Below, one piece after another: positions 16,158 through 24,672 of a DNA stretch of 64,000 nucleotides. Each line of letters begins with the position of its first letter. The stretch's first letter is position 1. The position numbers and the translations under genes are program-made. The notes beneath the pieces are model-generated. The model was not told the DNA's origin. It made no database searches and saw nothing but the letters and a program-made list of their open reading frames with translations. The stretch is from an uncultured Oscillospiraceae bacterium. GTDB taxonomy: Bacteria; Bacillota; Clostridia; Oscillospirales; Oscillospiraceae. Location: the NCBI GenBank assembly GCA_934573735.1, contig CAKTMC010000001.1, forward strand, positions 364,346 through 428,345, in the 5' to 3' direction.

Positions 16158-16172
16158 CGCAATGAGTATAAT
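16144..16172 (+). promoter_or_regulatory. Promoter of the HAD-AraM-ABC-AraM-AraD operon
   Basis: TTGAAA (16144-16149), a 17-bp spacer and perfect TATAAT (16167-16172). It would give an untranslated leader of about 120 nt before the HAD gene. Confidence 0.7.
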
Positions 16173-16302
16173 GTGTTTTATACATTTTGATGGAAAAAGG
16201 CTTGTATTAATGCGGAAAACATAAGGCCTTTGATATATATTTACCAATCTTGCGCAAGCGCGCAGAAATAACACAATTTCATATACGAAAGGCATAAAAA
16301 AC

Positions 16303-17019
16303 ATGGATAAGATAAGGCTTATCGCGTTTGACCTCGACGGGACGCTCACCCAGCACAAGACTCCGCTTGCCCAGCCAAACCTCGGCGTGCTGGACGAGCT
16401 TGGAGCAAGATACAAGCTTTTGATGGTGGGCGCGGGGATGTGCAGCCGCATATTCAAGCAGATGAACGGCTATCCGATAGACATTATCGGCAACTACGGG
16501 ATGCAGTTTTGCCGCTATAATGCCGCGACCGGCGGGCTTGACCATGTTTTTGACGAGCAGCTTCCCTGTGACCGGGAGAGCGTCGAGGCGCGTGTGACCG
16601 CGCTCAGAGAGCGCTTCGGATACACGGAATTCAAGGGCAGCAATGTGGAGTATCACTCCTCGGGCTGCGTCACCTTCCCGCTTTTAGGCACCGCCGCGGA
16701 TATTGCCGACAAGCTGGCCTTTGACCCCGACCGGGCAAAGCGCAAGCCCATGTACCCCGCCGTGTGCGAGGCCTTCCCGGATTATACGGTGTTCATCGGC
16801 GGCTCCTCGTCCTTTGATCTTGCGCCTTTCCCCTACAATAAATATTACGCGCTCGACCGCTACTGCGCCGAGTACGGCTATGACCACTCGGAGGTCGTAT
16901 ATGTTGGGGACGATTACGGTCCCGGCGGCAACGACGAGGCGGTCTACCGCTCCGACTTCCGCTTTATCCGTGTAGACGATTACACCCGCTTCGGCGAGTA
17001 TATGCGAGAATTCCTGTGA
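16303..17019 (+). CDS. HAD-IIB sugar-phosphate phosphatase, phosphomannomutase-like
   Basis: 238 residues. HAD motif I is FDLDGTL (nucleophile D10, D12). The late motif VGDDYGPGGNDEAVY resembles the GDKTxPGGNDxEIF of eukaryotic-type phosphomannomutases, and SFDLAPFPYNKYYAL matches the substrate-cap region of that group. It may be a phosphatase or phosphomutase acting on a sugar or polyol phosphate. It is the first gene of the operon. In Bacillus the arabinose operon also pairs a HAD phosphatase (AraL, a different subclass) with AraM. The AraM gene begins 16 bp downstream. Confidence 0.78.
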   Translation: MDKIRLIAFDLDGTLTQHKTPLAQPNLGVLDELGARYKLLMVGAGMCSRIFKQMNGYPIDIIGNYGMQFCRYNAATGGLDHVFDEQLPCDRESVEARVTALRERFGYTEFKGSNVEYHSSGCVTFPLLGTAADIADKLAFDPDRAKRKPMYPAVCEAFPDYTVFIGGSSSFDLAPFPYNKYYALDRYCAEYGYDHSEVVYVGDDYGPGGNDEAVYRSDFRFIRVDDYTRFGEYMREFL

Positions 17020-17035
17020 GCTGAGGAGCGACAAT

Positions 17036-18307
17036 ATGTTTATCGACTGCGGAAAATACGCCGGAAAATGCGCCTGCGGGCGTGAGCACAGCATGGAGAC
17101 CCGCGCTGCGGTGATAGAGCCGGGCTGTCTCCTTGAGTTTGAAAAATATATGGCGGAGTTTGGAGTTTCCGGCAGGCGCTGTGCGCTCTACGGTGAGAAC
17201 TCCTACGCTGCCACGCGGGACAGGCATCCACGCGCACAGCAGGAGATAGTGCTTGACCCGACAAATCTCCACGCAAACGAGCTTTCCACGGCGGAGGTGC
17301 TCGAAAAGCTTGAGGGCGATATTGATATAATAATCGCCGTCGGCAGCGGCACCATTCACGATATCGCGCGCTATTGCGCTCATGAGCGCGGAATACGCTT
17401 TGTTTCCTGCCCGACGGCGGCAAGCGTGGACGGCTTTTGCAGCACGGTCGCGGCAATGACCTGGCACGGCTTCAAAAAGACCCTGCCCGCTCTTGCGCCT
17501 GAGATAGTCCTTGCGGACACCGAGATAATCAAAACCGCGCCGATGGAGCTTGTGCGCAGCGGCGTCGGCGACATTATGGCAAAGTACACCGCTCTTGCCG
17601 ACTGGCGTATGTCGCATATTCTTACGGCAGAGCCGCTGTGCGAGAGGATATACGGCATTATGCGCGAGGCCGCCGATACCGTGATGCGGAGCGTCCCCGG
17701 TATAGTGCGCGGTGAGGAAAGCGCCTATGCCGACGTGAGCTATGCTCTTATAATGAGCGGCATTGCCATGCAGATGATGGGCAACTCCCGACCCGCCTCG
17801 GGCGCGGAGCACCATATTTCCCATATGATAGAGATGCAGCCGGAGGCCTTCCCGGTTCGCTTCCCCGCCATGCACGGGGAAAAGACCGGCGTCGGCTCGC
17901 TTATCGCCGTGCGCGAATATAAGCGCCTTGCAAAAATCGAGGACATCCGCCCTTACATACGCGGCTATGCTCCCGTGCCGGAGGAGCATTTTCGCAAGTT
18001 CTTCGGCGAGCGGCTGGCGGATTCGCTGATAAAAGAAAACGAAGATGACTGCCTTGCAAGAGTTCGTCCGGAAAGGCTCGGCGAGAGCTGGGGCGAGCTG
18101 CGGCGCATCATCTCGGAGCTTCCGAGCGAGGAGTATCTTTACGGGCTTTTGGAGATGCTGGACGCGAAGCGAGATTTAGCCTCCATCGGAGTGGACGAGA
18201 GTGAGCTGCCGGCACTGCTGAGCAATTCCCCCCTTGTGCGTAATCGTCTGACGCTTATGAGAACGCGCCGGATGATGGATATAGAAAAATCGAGCAATAT
18301 GCAATGA
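17036..18307 (+). CDS. araM: AraM-like polyol-phosphate (glycerol-1-phosphate) dehydrogenase, copy 1
   Basis: 423 residues of the iron-type alcohol dehydrogenase / glycerol-1-phosphate dehydrogenase superfamily. The NAD(P) loop AVGSGTIHDIARY and the metal ligands are visible (Asp in SGVGDIMAKYTALAD, His in GAEHHISH, His in AMHGEK). It has the AraM N-terminal CACGREH. AraM reversibly converts dihydroxyacetone phosphate to sn-glycerol 1-phosphate. Here, between a sugar-phosphate HAD and an importer, it may instead oxidise another polyol phosphate. It is one of two AraM genes in the same operon, roughly 4 kb apart and clearly diverged. Confidence 0.85.
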   Translation: MFIDCGKYAGKCACGREHSMETRAAVIEPGCLLEFEKYMAEFGVSGRRCALYGENSYAATRDRHPRAQQEIVLDPTNLHANELSTAEVLEKLEGDIDIIIAVGSGTIHDIARYCAHERGIRFVSCPTAASVDGFCSTVAAMTWHGFKKTLPALAPEIVLADTEIIKTAPMELVRSGVGDIMAKYTALADWRMSHILTAEPLCERIYGIMREAADTVMRSVPGIVRGEESAYADVSYALIMSGIAMQMMGNSRPASGAEHHISHMIEMQPEAFPVRFPAMHGEKTGVGSLIAVREYKRLAKIEDIRPYIRGYAPVPEEHFRKFFGERLADSLIKENEDDCLARVRPERLGESWGELRRIISELPSEEYLYGLLEMLDAKRDLASIGVDESELPALLSNSPLVRNRLTLMRTRRMMDIEKSSNMQ

Positions 18308-18326
18308 TGTAAAGGAGAGAGTACAA

Positions 18327-19442
18327 GTGAGCGAAGAAATCATCATAAAGCACGCTCTTAAAAAGTACGGTGACAATGTCATCATTCCCGATTTGAGCCT
18401 TGACATTAAAGAGGGCGAGTTTTTCACGCTGCTTGGTCCCTCCGGCTGCGGCAAGACCACTCTTCTGAGAATGATAGCGGGCTTCAACAGCATTGAGGGC
18501 GGCGACTTCTACTTCGGCGAGAAGCGCATCAACGACCTTGACCCCGCCAAGCGCAATATCGGTATGGTGTTCCAGAACTATGCGATTTTCCCGCATTACA
18601 CCGTAAGAAAGAACGTCGAATTCGGTCTTAAAAACAAAAAGTTCCCAAGGGACAAGATAAAGACCCAGTCCGAGAAGTTCATGCAGCTCATGCAGATCGA
18701 CCAGTACGCCGACCGTATGCCTGAGCGGCTTTCCGGCGGTCAGCAGCAGCGCGTCGCGCTCGCACGCGCACTATGTATTGAGCCGGACGTTCTGCTGATG
18801 GACGAGCCTCTGTCCAACCTTGACGCAAAGCTCCGCGTCGAGATGCGCACGGTCATCAAGAACATCCAGCATAACGTCGGCATCACCACCGTGTATGTCA
18901 CACATGACCAGGAGGAGGCCATGGCGGTCTCCGACCGTATCGCAGTTATGAACGCAGGCGTCATTCAGCACATCGGCACGCCCAAGAGCATATACCAGCG
19001 TCCGGCAAACCTCTTTGTCGCCACCTTTATCGGCCGCTCCAACGTCATAAAGGGCAAGCTCGTCGTCGAAAACGGCAAGACCTATCTTGAGACGCTCTCC
19101 GGCTACCGTGCCGAGATACATACCGTCCGCCCCGAGCAGCAGAAAAATCAGGATATAACGATGTCCGTGCGTCCCGAGGAGTTCCTGCTTGACCGTGACA
19201 GCACCGAGGGCATCTCCGCCATCGTTGACGACTGCGTATTCCTCGGTCTAAATACGCACTACTTTGTGCACCTGTCCTCCGGCGAGGAGGTCGAGATAAT
19301 CCAGGAGTCCTCCATCGACAGCATTATCGAACCGGGGAGCGAGATAAAGCTGAAAATAAACACGGATAAAGTCAACCTCTTCACTGCCGACGGCGAGGAG
19401 AACATACTCACCGGCGTGTGCAATGACTGCGCGAAGGCATAA
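18327..19442 (+). CDS. ABC importer ATPase, PotA/FbpC/AfuC type
   Basis: 371-residue ATPase of the spermidine/iron/sugar-phosphate importer class. It has Walker A GPSGCGKTT, signature RLSGGQQQR, Walker B VLLMDEPLSNLD and H-loop THDQEEA. A C-terminal regulatory OB/TOBE-like region (about 240-360, SVRPEEFLLD) follows. The start is GTG 18327 with AAAGGAGAG upstream. It powers the permease encoded 14 bp downstream. Confidence 0.9.
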   Translation: MSEEIIIKHALKKYGDNVIIPDLSLDIKEGEFFTLLGPSGCGKTTLLRMIAGFNSIEGGDFYFGEKRINDLDPAKRNIGMVFQNYAIFPHYTVRKNVEFGLKNKKFPRDKIKTQSEKFMQLMQIDQYADRMPERLSGGQQQRVALARALCIEPDVLLMDEPLSNLDAKLRVEMRTVIKNIQHNVGITTVYVTHDQEEAMAVSDRIAVMNAGVIQHIGTPKSIYQRPANLFVATFIGRSNVIKGKLVVENGKTYLETLSGYRAEIHTVRPEQQKNQDITMSVRPEEFLLDRDSTEGISAIVDDCVFLGLNTHYFVHLSSGEEVEIIQESSIDSIIEPGSEIKLKINTDKVNLFTADGEENILTGVCNDCAKA

Positions 19443-19456
19443 CGGAGGAGCAGGCT

Positions 19457-21109
19457 ATGGTCAAAAAACGTTTTGACGGCTGGCTGATCGTCTCTGTGCT
19501 GCTGCTGCTGCTGTTCATCGCGGTGCTCATCTACCCGATGTTCGGCGTTATCAAGCAGGCAGTCATCATGCCGGACGGCAGCTTCTCCTGGGAGCAGTTC
19601 CACAAGTTTTTCAGCAACAGCTACTATGTGGACACCATATATAACTCCTTTAAGATAACCATATTCGTCACGGTGCTTACGCTTGTGATAGGCATACCCT
19701 TTGCGTATTTCTATGCGTTTTACCGTCTCAAAGGTGCGAAGATACTCTTTGTCGTGAGTATTCTCTGCTGTATGTCCGCCCCGTTTTTGGGCGCGTACTC
19801 GTGGGTCATGCTGCTCGGACGCAGCGGTGTCATCACAAAGTTTTTCAAAACCGCCCTCGGCATCACGCTGCCGAGCATCTACGGCTTCGGCGGCATCGCC
19901 CTGTCGCAGACGCTCAAGTTCTTCCCGCTCGTGTTCATCTACATGAACGGTGCTTTCAAGAGCATTGACAATACCCTCATGGAGGCCTCGGCAAACATGG
20001 GCTGCACCGGTGTGAAGCGCCTTTTCAACATCGTGCTGCATCTCACTATGCCCACCATCCTCGCCGCTACACTCATGGTGTTCATGCAGGCGTTTGCCGA
20101 CTTCGGTACGCCCACCATCCTCGGCGAGGGCTTCAAGACCTTCCCGGTGCTGCTTTATAATGAGTATCTCGGTGAAAACGGCGCGAACTACAACTTTGCC
20201 GCCGCGCTTGCCATCATTGCGGTCATCGTCACCGCCGTGATTTTCTTCCTCCAGAAGTGGGCAACAGGGCGCTTCAAATTCTCTATCAACACCCTGCACC
20301 CCGTGGAGAAGAAGGATGCAAAGGGTCTCGGCGGCTTCCTCATGCATCTGTACTGCTATCTTCTCTGCGCCATTGCGATCCTCCCGCAGATATATATCAT
20401 TTATCTCAGCTTCCGCAACAGCAAAGGCTCGCTCTTCGGCGTGGGGTACTCCCTTGTCAACTACCAGAGCGCGCTGAAGAAAAAGCTCGTGCTCGCCTCG
20501 CGCAACACGCTCGTCATGGGCATCATCGCCCTTGCGGTCATCATCGTCATCGCGGTCGTGCTCGCATACCTCGTTGTGCGCCGCAACAACGCGCTCAACC
20601 ACTCGCTTGACACTATCGCTATGCTCCCCTACATCATGCCCGGCGCCGTCATCGGCATCGCACTGCTCATCGCCTACGGCTCCAAGCCCATTGCCCTCAC
20701 CGGCACAATGGCCATCATGATCATGTCCTTTGCGATACGCCGTATGCCGTACACGATACGCTCGGCAACAGCGACATTAATGCAGATCCCGATAAGCATA
20801 GAAGAGGCGGCGATAAGCCTCGGCGCGTCGAAGCTGAAAACTTTCGTGAAGATAACCGTGCCCATGATGTCAAACGGTATCCTCTCCGGCGCGATCCTCA
20901 GCTGGGTCGCCATCGTGACAGAGCTGTCGAGCTCCGTCATACTTTACAGCAACAAGACCACCACCCTCACCATGCAGGCGTATATCTACATCGGACGCGG
21001 CGAATACGGCACGGCAGCAGCATTTGCGGCCATCCTCACCGTCATCACCGCACTGAGCCTCTTCCTCTACATGGCAATAAGCAAATCCGAGGACGATATA
21101 CAGCTCTGA
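19457..21109 (+). CDS. ABC importer fused double permease, FbpB/AfuB type
   Basis: 550 residues, about twelve membrane helices in two homologous halves. Each half ends in an EAA coupling loop (EASANMGCTGVKRLFNIVLH and EAAISLGASKLKTFVKITVP). Fusion of both halves in one chain is typical of the ferric, 2-aminoethylphosphonate and sugar-phosphate importers. ATG has GGAGGAG upstream. It lies between the ATPase and the binding protein and is plainly part of the same transporter. Confidence 0.9.
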   Translation: MVKKRFDGWLIVSVLLLLLFIAVLIYPMFGVIKQAVIMPDGSFSWEQFHKFFSNSYYVDTIYNSFKITIFVTVLTLVIGIPFAYFYAFYRLKGAKILFVVSILCCMSAPFLGAYSWVMLLGRSGVITKFFKTALGITLPSIYGFGGIALSQTLKFFPLVFIYMNGAFKSIDNTLMEASANMGCTGVKRLFNIVLHLTMPTILAATLMVFMQAFADFGTPTILGEGFKTFPVLLYNEYLGENGANYNFAAALAIIAVIVTAVIFFLQKWATGRFKFSINTLHPVEKKDAKGLGGFLMHLYCYLLCAIAILPQIYIIYLSFRNSKGSLFGVGYSLVNYQSALKKKLVLASRNTLVMGIIALAVIIVIAVVLAYLVVRRNNALNHSLDTIAMLPYIMPGAVIGIALLIAYGSKPIALTGTMAIMIMSFAIRRMPYTIRSATATLMQIPISIEEAAISLGASKLKTFVKITVPMMSNGILSGAILSWVAIVTELSSSVILYSNKTTTLTMQAYIYIGRGEYGTAAAFAAILTVITALSLFLYMAISKSEDDIQL

Positions 21110-21172
21110 CGGCATTATTTCACCCAATTGATGCTTAGGCATCCGGGAATAAATCAAAAAAGGAGAACCAAA

Positions 21173-22303
21173 ATGAAAAAATTCCTAGCACTCTTGATGG
21201 CACTCTGCATGGTTTTTGCACTGTGCGCATGCGGTGGCCAGACTAACGCCCCCGCTGACAACAAGCCCGCTCAGCCGGACAACGCCGGCGGCGACGCAGC
21301 TCCCGCAGACAACGCGGCAGTCGAGGAAGACCTGGGCGACACCCTCGTCCTCTACTCCTCCATGACCGAAGCCGACCTTGATGCTCTCAAGACCTGCTTC
21401 AACGAAGTGTACCCCGACATCGAGATCGAGGTCATCTCCGGTTCCGCCGGTGAGTTCACCGCGAAGATTCAGGCCGAAGCCGGCAACCCTCAGGGCGACG
21501 TTACTTGGGGCGGCCTTGCTGACTCCGACGGCGACAAGTACGCCGAGATATTCGAAGCATGGGTCTCTGACAACGACGACGAGCAGATGGAAGGCTACAG
21601 CACCCCCAACGGCTTTTACAGCATGGATCACCTCTCCACCGTTTGCTTCTGCGTCAACACCGAGCTTGAGAAGGAACTCGGTCTGAACATCCAGTCCTAC
21701 GAAGACCTCCTCGACCCCAAACTCAAGGGCAAGATAGTCTTCTCCGATCCTAACAGCTCCTCCGCTGCATGGAACAACCTCTGCAACATCTTCTCCGTTT
21801 ACGGCATTGACACTCAGGAGTCTTGGGACTACATCGACGCTCTCCTTGAGAACATGGTCGTTGTTGAGAAGTCTTCCGTCTGCTTCAACTCCGTCTCTGA
21901 CGGTGAGTACGTTGTCGGTCTGACCTACGAGGACGGTGCGATCAAGCTCAACCAGAGCGCAGCCGAGCTCGGCACGGAGGCTGTCACCGAGGTTCGCTAC
22001 CCCTCCAACGGCACTTCCGCCTCTGCTTTCGGTGTTGCGATCGTCAAGGGTGCTCCCCACATGGCAGCTGCAAAGGCTTTCGTCAACTGGGTCACCTCCG
22101 CTGAGGGTCAGAGCGCCATGGCAGAGTACATGCAGGGCACTCTCCGCTTCACCAACGCCAACTACACCTCCCCCGACAATGCATGGCTCAAGGCGTCCAG
22201 CGACATCACCTGGGTCACCCGTGACGTTCCTACTCTGACCGCACAGAAGGCAGACCTTCTTGCAAAGTGGAATGAGCACCTTGCAGCAGTTCAGGGCAAG
22301 TAA
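21173..22303 (+). CDS. ABC importer substrate-binding lipoprotein, AfuA/FbpA-like
   Basis: 376 residues from ATG 21173 behind AAAAGGAGAACC. A lipoprotein signal (LALLMALCMVFALCAC) and a Pro/Ala/Asp-rich linker precede a periplasmic-binding fold (LVLYSSMTEAD, VTWGGLADSDGD, FSDPNSSSAAWN). The adjacent Tyr-Tyr pair that ligates iron in FbpA-type proteins is absent from the whole sequence. That favours an organic substrate; the AfuA relatives that bind hexose and heptose phosphates are the precedent I have in mind. The codon use is strongly biased, suggesting high expression. Confidence 0.82.
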   Translation: MKKFLALLMALCMVFALCACGGQTNAPADNKPAQPDNAGGDAAPADNAAVEEDLGDTLVLYSSMTEADLDALKTCFNEVYPDIEIEVISGSAGEFTAKIQAEAGNPQGDVTWGGLADSDGDKYAEIFEAWVSDNDDEQMEGYSTPNGFYSMDHLSTVCFCVNTELEKELGLNIQSYEDLLDPKLKGKIVFSDPNSSSAAWNNLCNIFSVYGIDTQESWDYIDALLENMVVVEKSSVCFNSVSDGEYVVGLTYEDGAIKLNQSAAELGTEAVTEVRYPSNGTSASAFGVAIVKGAPHMAAAKAFVNWVTSAEGQSAMAEYMQGTLRFTNANYTSPDNAWLKASSDITWVTRDVPTLTAQKADLLAKWNEHLAAVQGK

Positions 22304-22343
22304 GCTTTTAACTTGTTTTAATTAGCTTTCGTTTTATTAACTG

Positions 22344-22372
22344 ACATAAGCCCGCTTTATGCGGGCTTATGT
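22344..22372 (+). terminator. Hairpin after the binding-protein gene
   Basis: A 12-bp perfect stem (ACATAAGCCCGC / GCGGGCTTATGT) with a 5-nt loop but no T-tract. It is more likely an mRNA-stabilising or partial-termination hairpin than a full stop, since araM-2 and araD follow on the same strand. Confidence 0.55.
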
Positions 22373-22456
22373 TATAAACCAACAACAAGGTCGTTTCCGA
22401 GAGCGCTCATCAAGGCATGAACGCCGTCGGAAATCACCGTAAAGGGGAAATTCAAA

Positions 22457-23815
22457 ATGAAAATGTATGATAAACCGCAGGAGCTTTCAAAATATCTTGA
22501 CGTAGAGCTGCAATGTGACTGCGGGCGGACGCACTATGTTCCCATCAAGGGCGTGGAGATAGGCGCGGGCGCGATAGAGCGTCTGCCGCACTATGTCAGA
22601 AGTCTGGGCTATGCCCATCCGCTCGTCCTTTGCGATGAGATAACCTACAAGATCGCCGGCGCGCGCTGCGTGGAGCTTCTCAAGTCTGCCGGTATCGACG
22701 CTTCGGAGCACACGCTCACGCATCTCGGCTTTGACGAGGCTACGCTCGGCGAGATAGTGATAAGCACTCCCGACGACTGCGACCTTATAATCGGCGTGGG
22801 CACGGGCTCGATAACCGATATGACGCGCTACTCAAGCTACAAGCTCTCTCTGCCCTGCTTCACCGTAGCCACCGGCGCGCCGATGGACGGCTTTGCCGCG
22901 TCTATCGGCATCATGAACGTCAACAATCTCAAGGCGACCATGCCCGCTCACTGCACGGAGCTTATAATCGGCGACACGGATATACTCAAGACCGCGCCCT
23001 ATCGCATGACCGTCGCGGGCTTCGGCGACCTCATCGGCAAGCTCACCTGCCTCAACGACTGGGAGCTGGCACGTATAATAAACGGCGAGCACTACTGCCG
23101 CAATATCGTCACGCTTGTACGTGAGTGCGTAAACGAGGTGATGAGCGAGGCTCCGAAGATAAAGCAGCGTGACCCGGAGACGCTCGGCAGCGTGATGCGC
23201 GGGCTTGTCCTCTCCGGCGCCGCCATCAGTCTATACGGCGACTCCCGCCCCGCCTCAGGCGCAGAGCACCATATGTCCCACTATTGGGAAACGATACTCG
23301 AGCAGCGCGGCATTCGTCCCGCCATGCACGGTGAGCAGGTTGCCGTGGGCACGGTGCTTGTGCTGATGCTGATAGAGGAGCTTTTGAAGGAAGATGTAGA
23401 CTTCGCCGCCGCGCGTGAGCTTGCCCGTGCCTATGACTATGAGGCTTGGGAGCAGGAGATACGCGCCCATTACGGCATTGCGGCGGATGAGGTCATAGCC
23501 ATGGAGCAAAAGGCGGGCAAAAACAATATTGAAGGCCGTCTCGCGCGTATCGACAGCATGCAGCGCAGCTGGGATGCGGTGCGCATCCAGCTTAAGACCC
23601 TGCCGGAGAGTTCCTCCGTGCGCGCGCTTCTGCGGGACATCGGCTGTCCCTGCACCCCGGCAGACATCGGCGTGGACGATGAGCTGCTTATGGACACGTT
23701 CCGTTACTGCAAGGAGATACGCGCACGCTACACCGTCTTCCAGACCGTGTACGACCTCGGGCTCACCGATAAGCTTGCAGCGCGGGTAATCGACCGAGTA
23801 AACAGTCTCGACTGA
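22457..23815 (+). CDS. AraM-like polyol-phosphate dehydrogenase, copy 2
   Basis: 452 residues, same superfamily as copy 1. It has the N-terminal CDCGRTH, the nucleotide loop GVGTGSITDMTRY and the three metal ligands (Asp in AGFGDLIGKLTCLND, His in GAEHHMSH, His in AMHGEQ). It is clearly a diverged paralogue rather than a recent duplicate. ATG follows AAAGGGG. AraD is encoded 15 bp downstream, so its product may be a ketose phosphate passed to AraD. That is inference. Confidence 0.83.
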   Translation: MKMYDKPQELSKYLDVELQCDCGRTHYVPIKGVEIGAGAIERLPHYVRSLGYAHPLVLCDEITYKIAGARCVELLKSAGIDASEHTLTHLGFDEATLGEIVISTPDDCDLIIGVGTGSITDMTRYSSYKLSLPCFTVATGAPMDGFAASIGIMNVNNLKATMPAHCTELIIGDTDILKTAPYRMTVAGFGDLIGKLTCLNDWELARIINGEHYCRNIVTLVRECVNEVMSEAPKIKQRDPETLGSVMRGLVLSGAAISLYGDSRPASGAEHHMSHYWETILEQRGIRPAMHGEQVAVGTVLVLMLIEELLKEDVDFAAARELARAYDYEAWEQEIRAHYGIAADEVIAMEQKAGKNNIEGRLARIDSMQRSWDAVRIQLKTLPESSSVRALLRDIGCPCTPADIGVDDELLMDTFRYCKEIRARYTVFQTVYDLGLTDKLAARVIDRVNSLD

Positions 23816-23830
23816 GGGAAAGGAGCGCAA

Positions 23831-24520
23831 ATGTTAGAAAAACTCAAGGAAGAGGTTCTGCGGGCAAATCTTCTCCTGCCGAAATACGAGCTTGTGACCT
23901 TCACCTGGGGCAACGTCTCCGGCATTGACCGCGAAAGCGGGCTTGTCGTGATAAAGCCCTCGGGCGTGGCCTATGAGGGCATGAGCGTAGAGGATATGGT
24001 CGTCGTTGACCTTGAGGGCAGGCGCGTTGAGGGCAAATGGAAGCCCTCGAGCGATACGCCCACCCATGTGGAGCTTTACAAGGCGTTCCCCAAGTGCGGC
24101 GGCATCGTCCATACGCACTCCCGCTGGGCGACGAGCTTTGCACAGGCGGGGCGCGACATTCCCGCCATGGGCACAACGCACGGGGATTATTTCTATGGTG
24201 ACATCCCCTGCACCCGCCTCATGACGCCCGATGAGATCGCGGGCGAATACGAAAAGGAGACGGGCAAGGTGATAATCGAGACCTTTGCCCACATAGACCC
24301 CGCCGCCGTCCCCGGCGTTATAGTCCACTCGCACGGCCCCTTTGCGTGGGGGCGGGACGCGATGGAGGCGGTACACAATGCCGTCGTCATGGAGGAGGTA
24401 GCCTTCATGGACTGGCACGCCATTATGCTAAACCCTGCCGCCGCGCATATGCAGCAGGAGCTTTTGGACAAGCATTATCTCCGCAAGCACGGCAAAAACG
24501 CCTATTACGGTCAAGGCTGA
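23831..24520 (+). CDS. araD: L-ribulose-5-phosphate 4-epimerase
   Basis: Interconverts L-ribulose 5-phosphate and D-xylulose 5-phosphate. The 229 residues are full length and close to the E. coli enzyme as I recall it: LVTFTWGNVSGIDRE, IKPSGVAYEGMS, SSDTPTHVELY, zinc motif HTHSRWATSFAQAG, TTHGDYFYGDIPCTR, and the C-terminal KHYLRKHGKNAYYGQ. ATG has GAAAGGAGC. It is the last gene of the DeoR-divergent operon. No isomerase (araA) or kinase (araB) is present, so its substrate must arrive by another route. Confidence 0.93.
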   Translation: MLEKLKEEVLRANLLLPKYELVTFTWGNVSGIDRESGLVVIKPSGVAYEGMSVEDMVVVDLEGRRVEGKWKPSSDTPTHVELYKAFPKCGGIVHTHSRWATSFAQAGRDIPAMGTTHGDYFYGDIPCTRLMTPDEIAGEYEKETGKVIIETFAHIDPAAVPGVIVHSHGPFAWGRDAMEAVHNAVVMEEVAFMDWHAIMLNPAAAHMQQELLDKHYLRKHGKNAYYGQG

Positions 24521-24594
24521 TGCTTAAATAGCCGCGGGAGCCATGAGCTTCTGCGGCCATTTAGTCTGCTAAAAATAATATCCCCCCCGGGGGC

Positions 24595-24623
24595 TTCCGC
24601 AGAGGCGCGCAAACTGCTATAAT
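24595..24623 (+). promoter_or_regulatory. Promoter of the FecBCD-type operon
   Basis: Perfect TATAAT at 24618-24623 with a weak -35 TTCCGC 17 bp upstream. The predicted start is near 24630, which favours ATG 24673 over the upstream GTG 24631. The araD-fecB gap also holds an imperfect hairpin (24531-24557) and a CCCCCCCGGGGG run, but no riboswitch that I recognise. Confidence 0.5.
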
Positions 24624-24672
24624 CGAGCATGTGAAAAGACCCAAGCAAAATAAAAAGGAGACATTCCAACAA

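Noticed and set aside
21173..22303. Binding protein as a ferric iron (FbpA) protein
   Set aside because: The family resemblance is there, but the adjacent Tyr-Tyr iron ligands are missing and the gene sits among sugar-phosphate enzymes.
24521..24672. Cobalamin or other riboswitch before the FecBCD operon
   Set aside because: The predicted transcription start leaves an untranslated leader of about 45 nt, far too short for a cobalamin or similar riboswitch.
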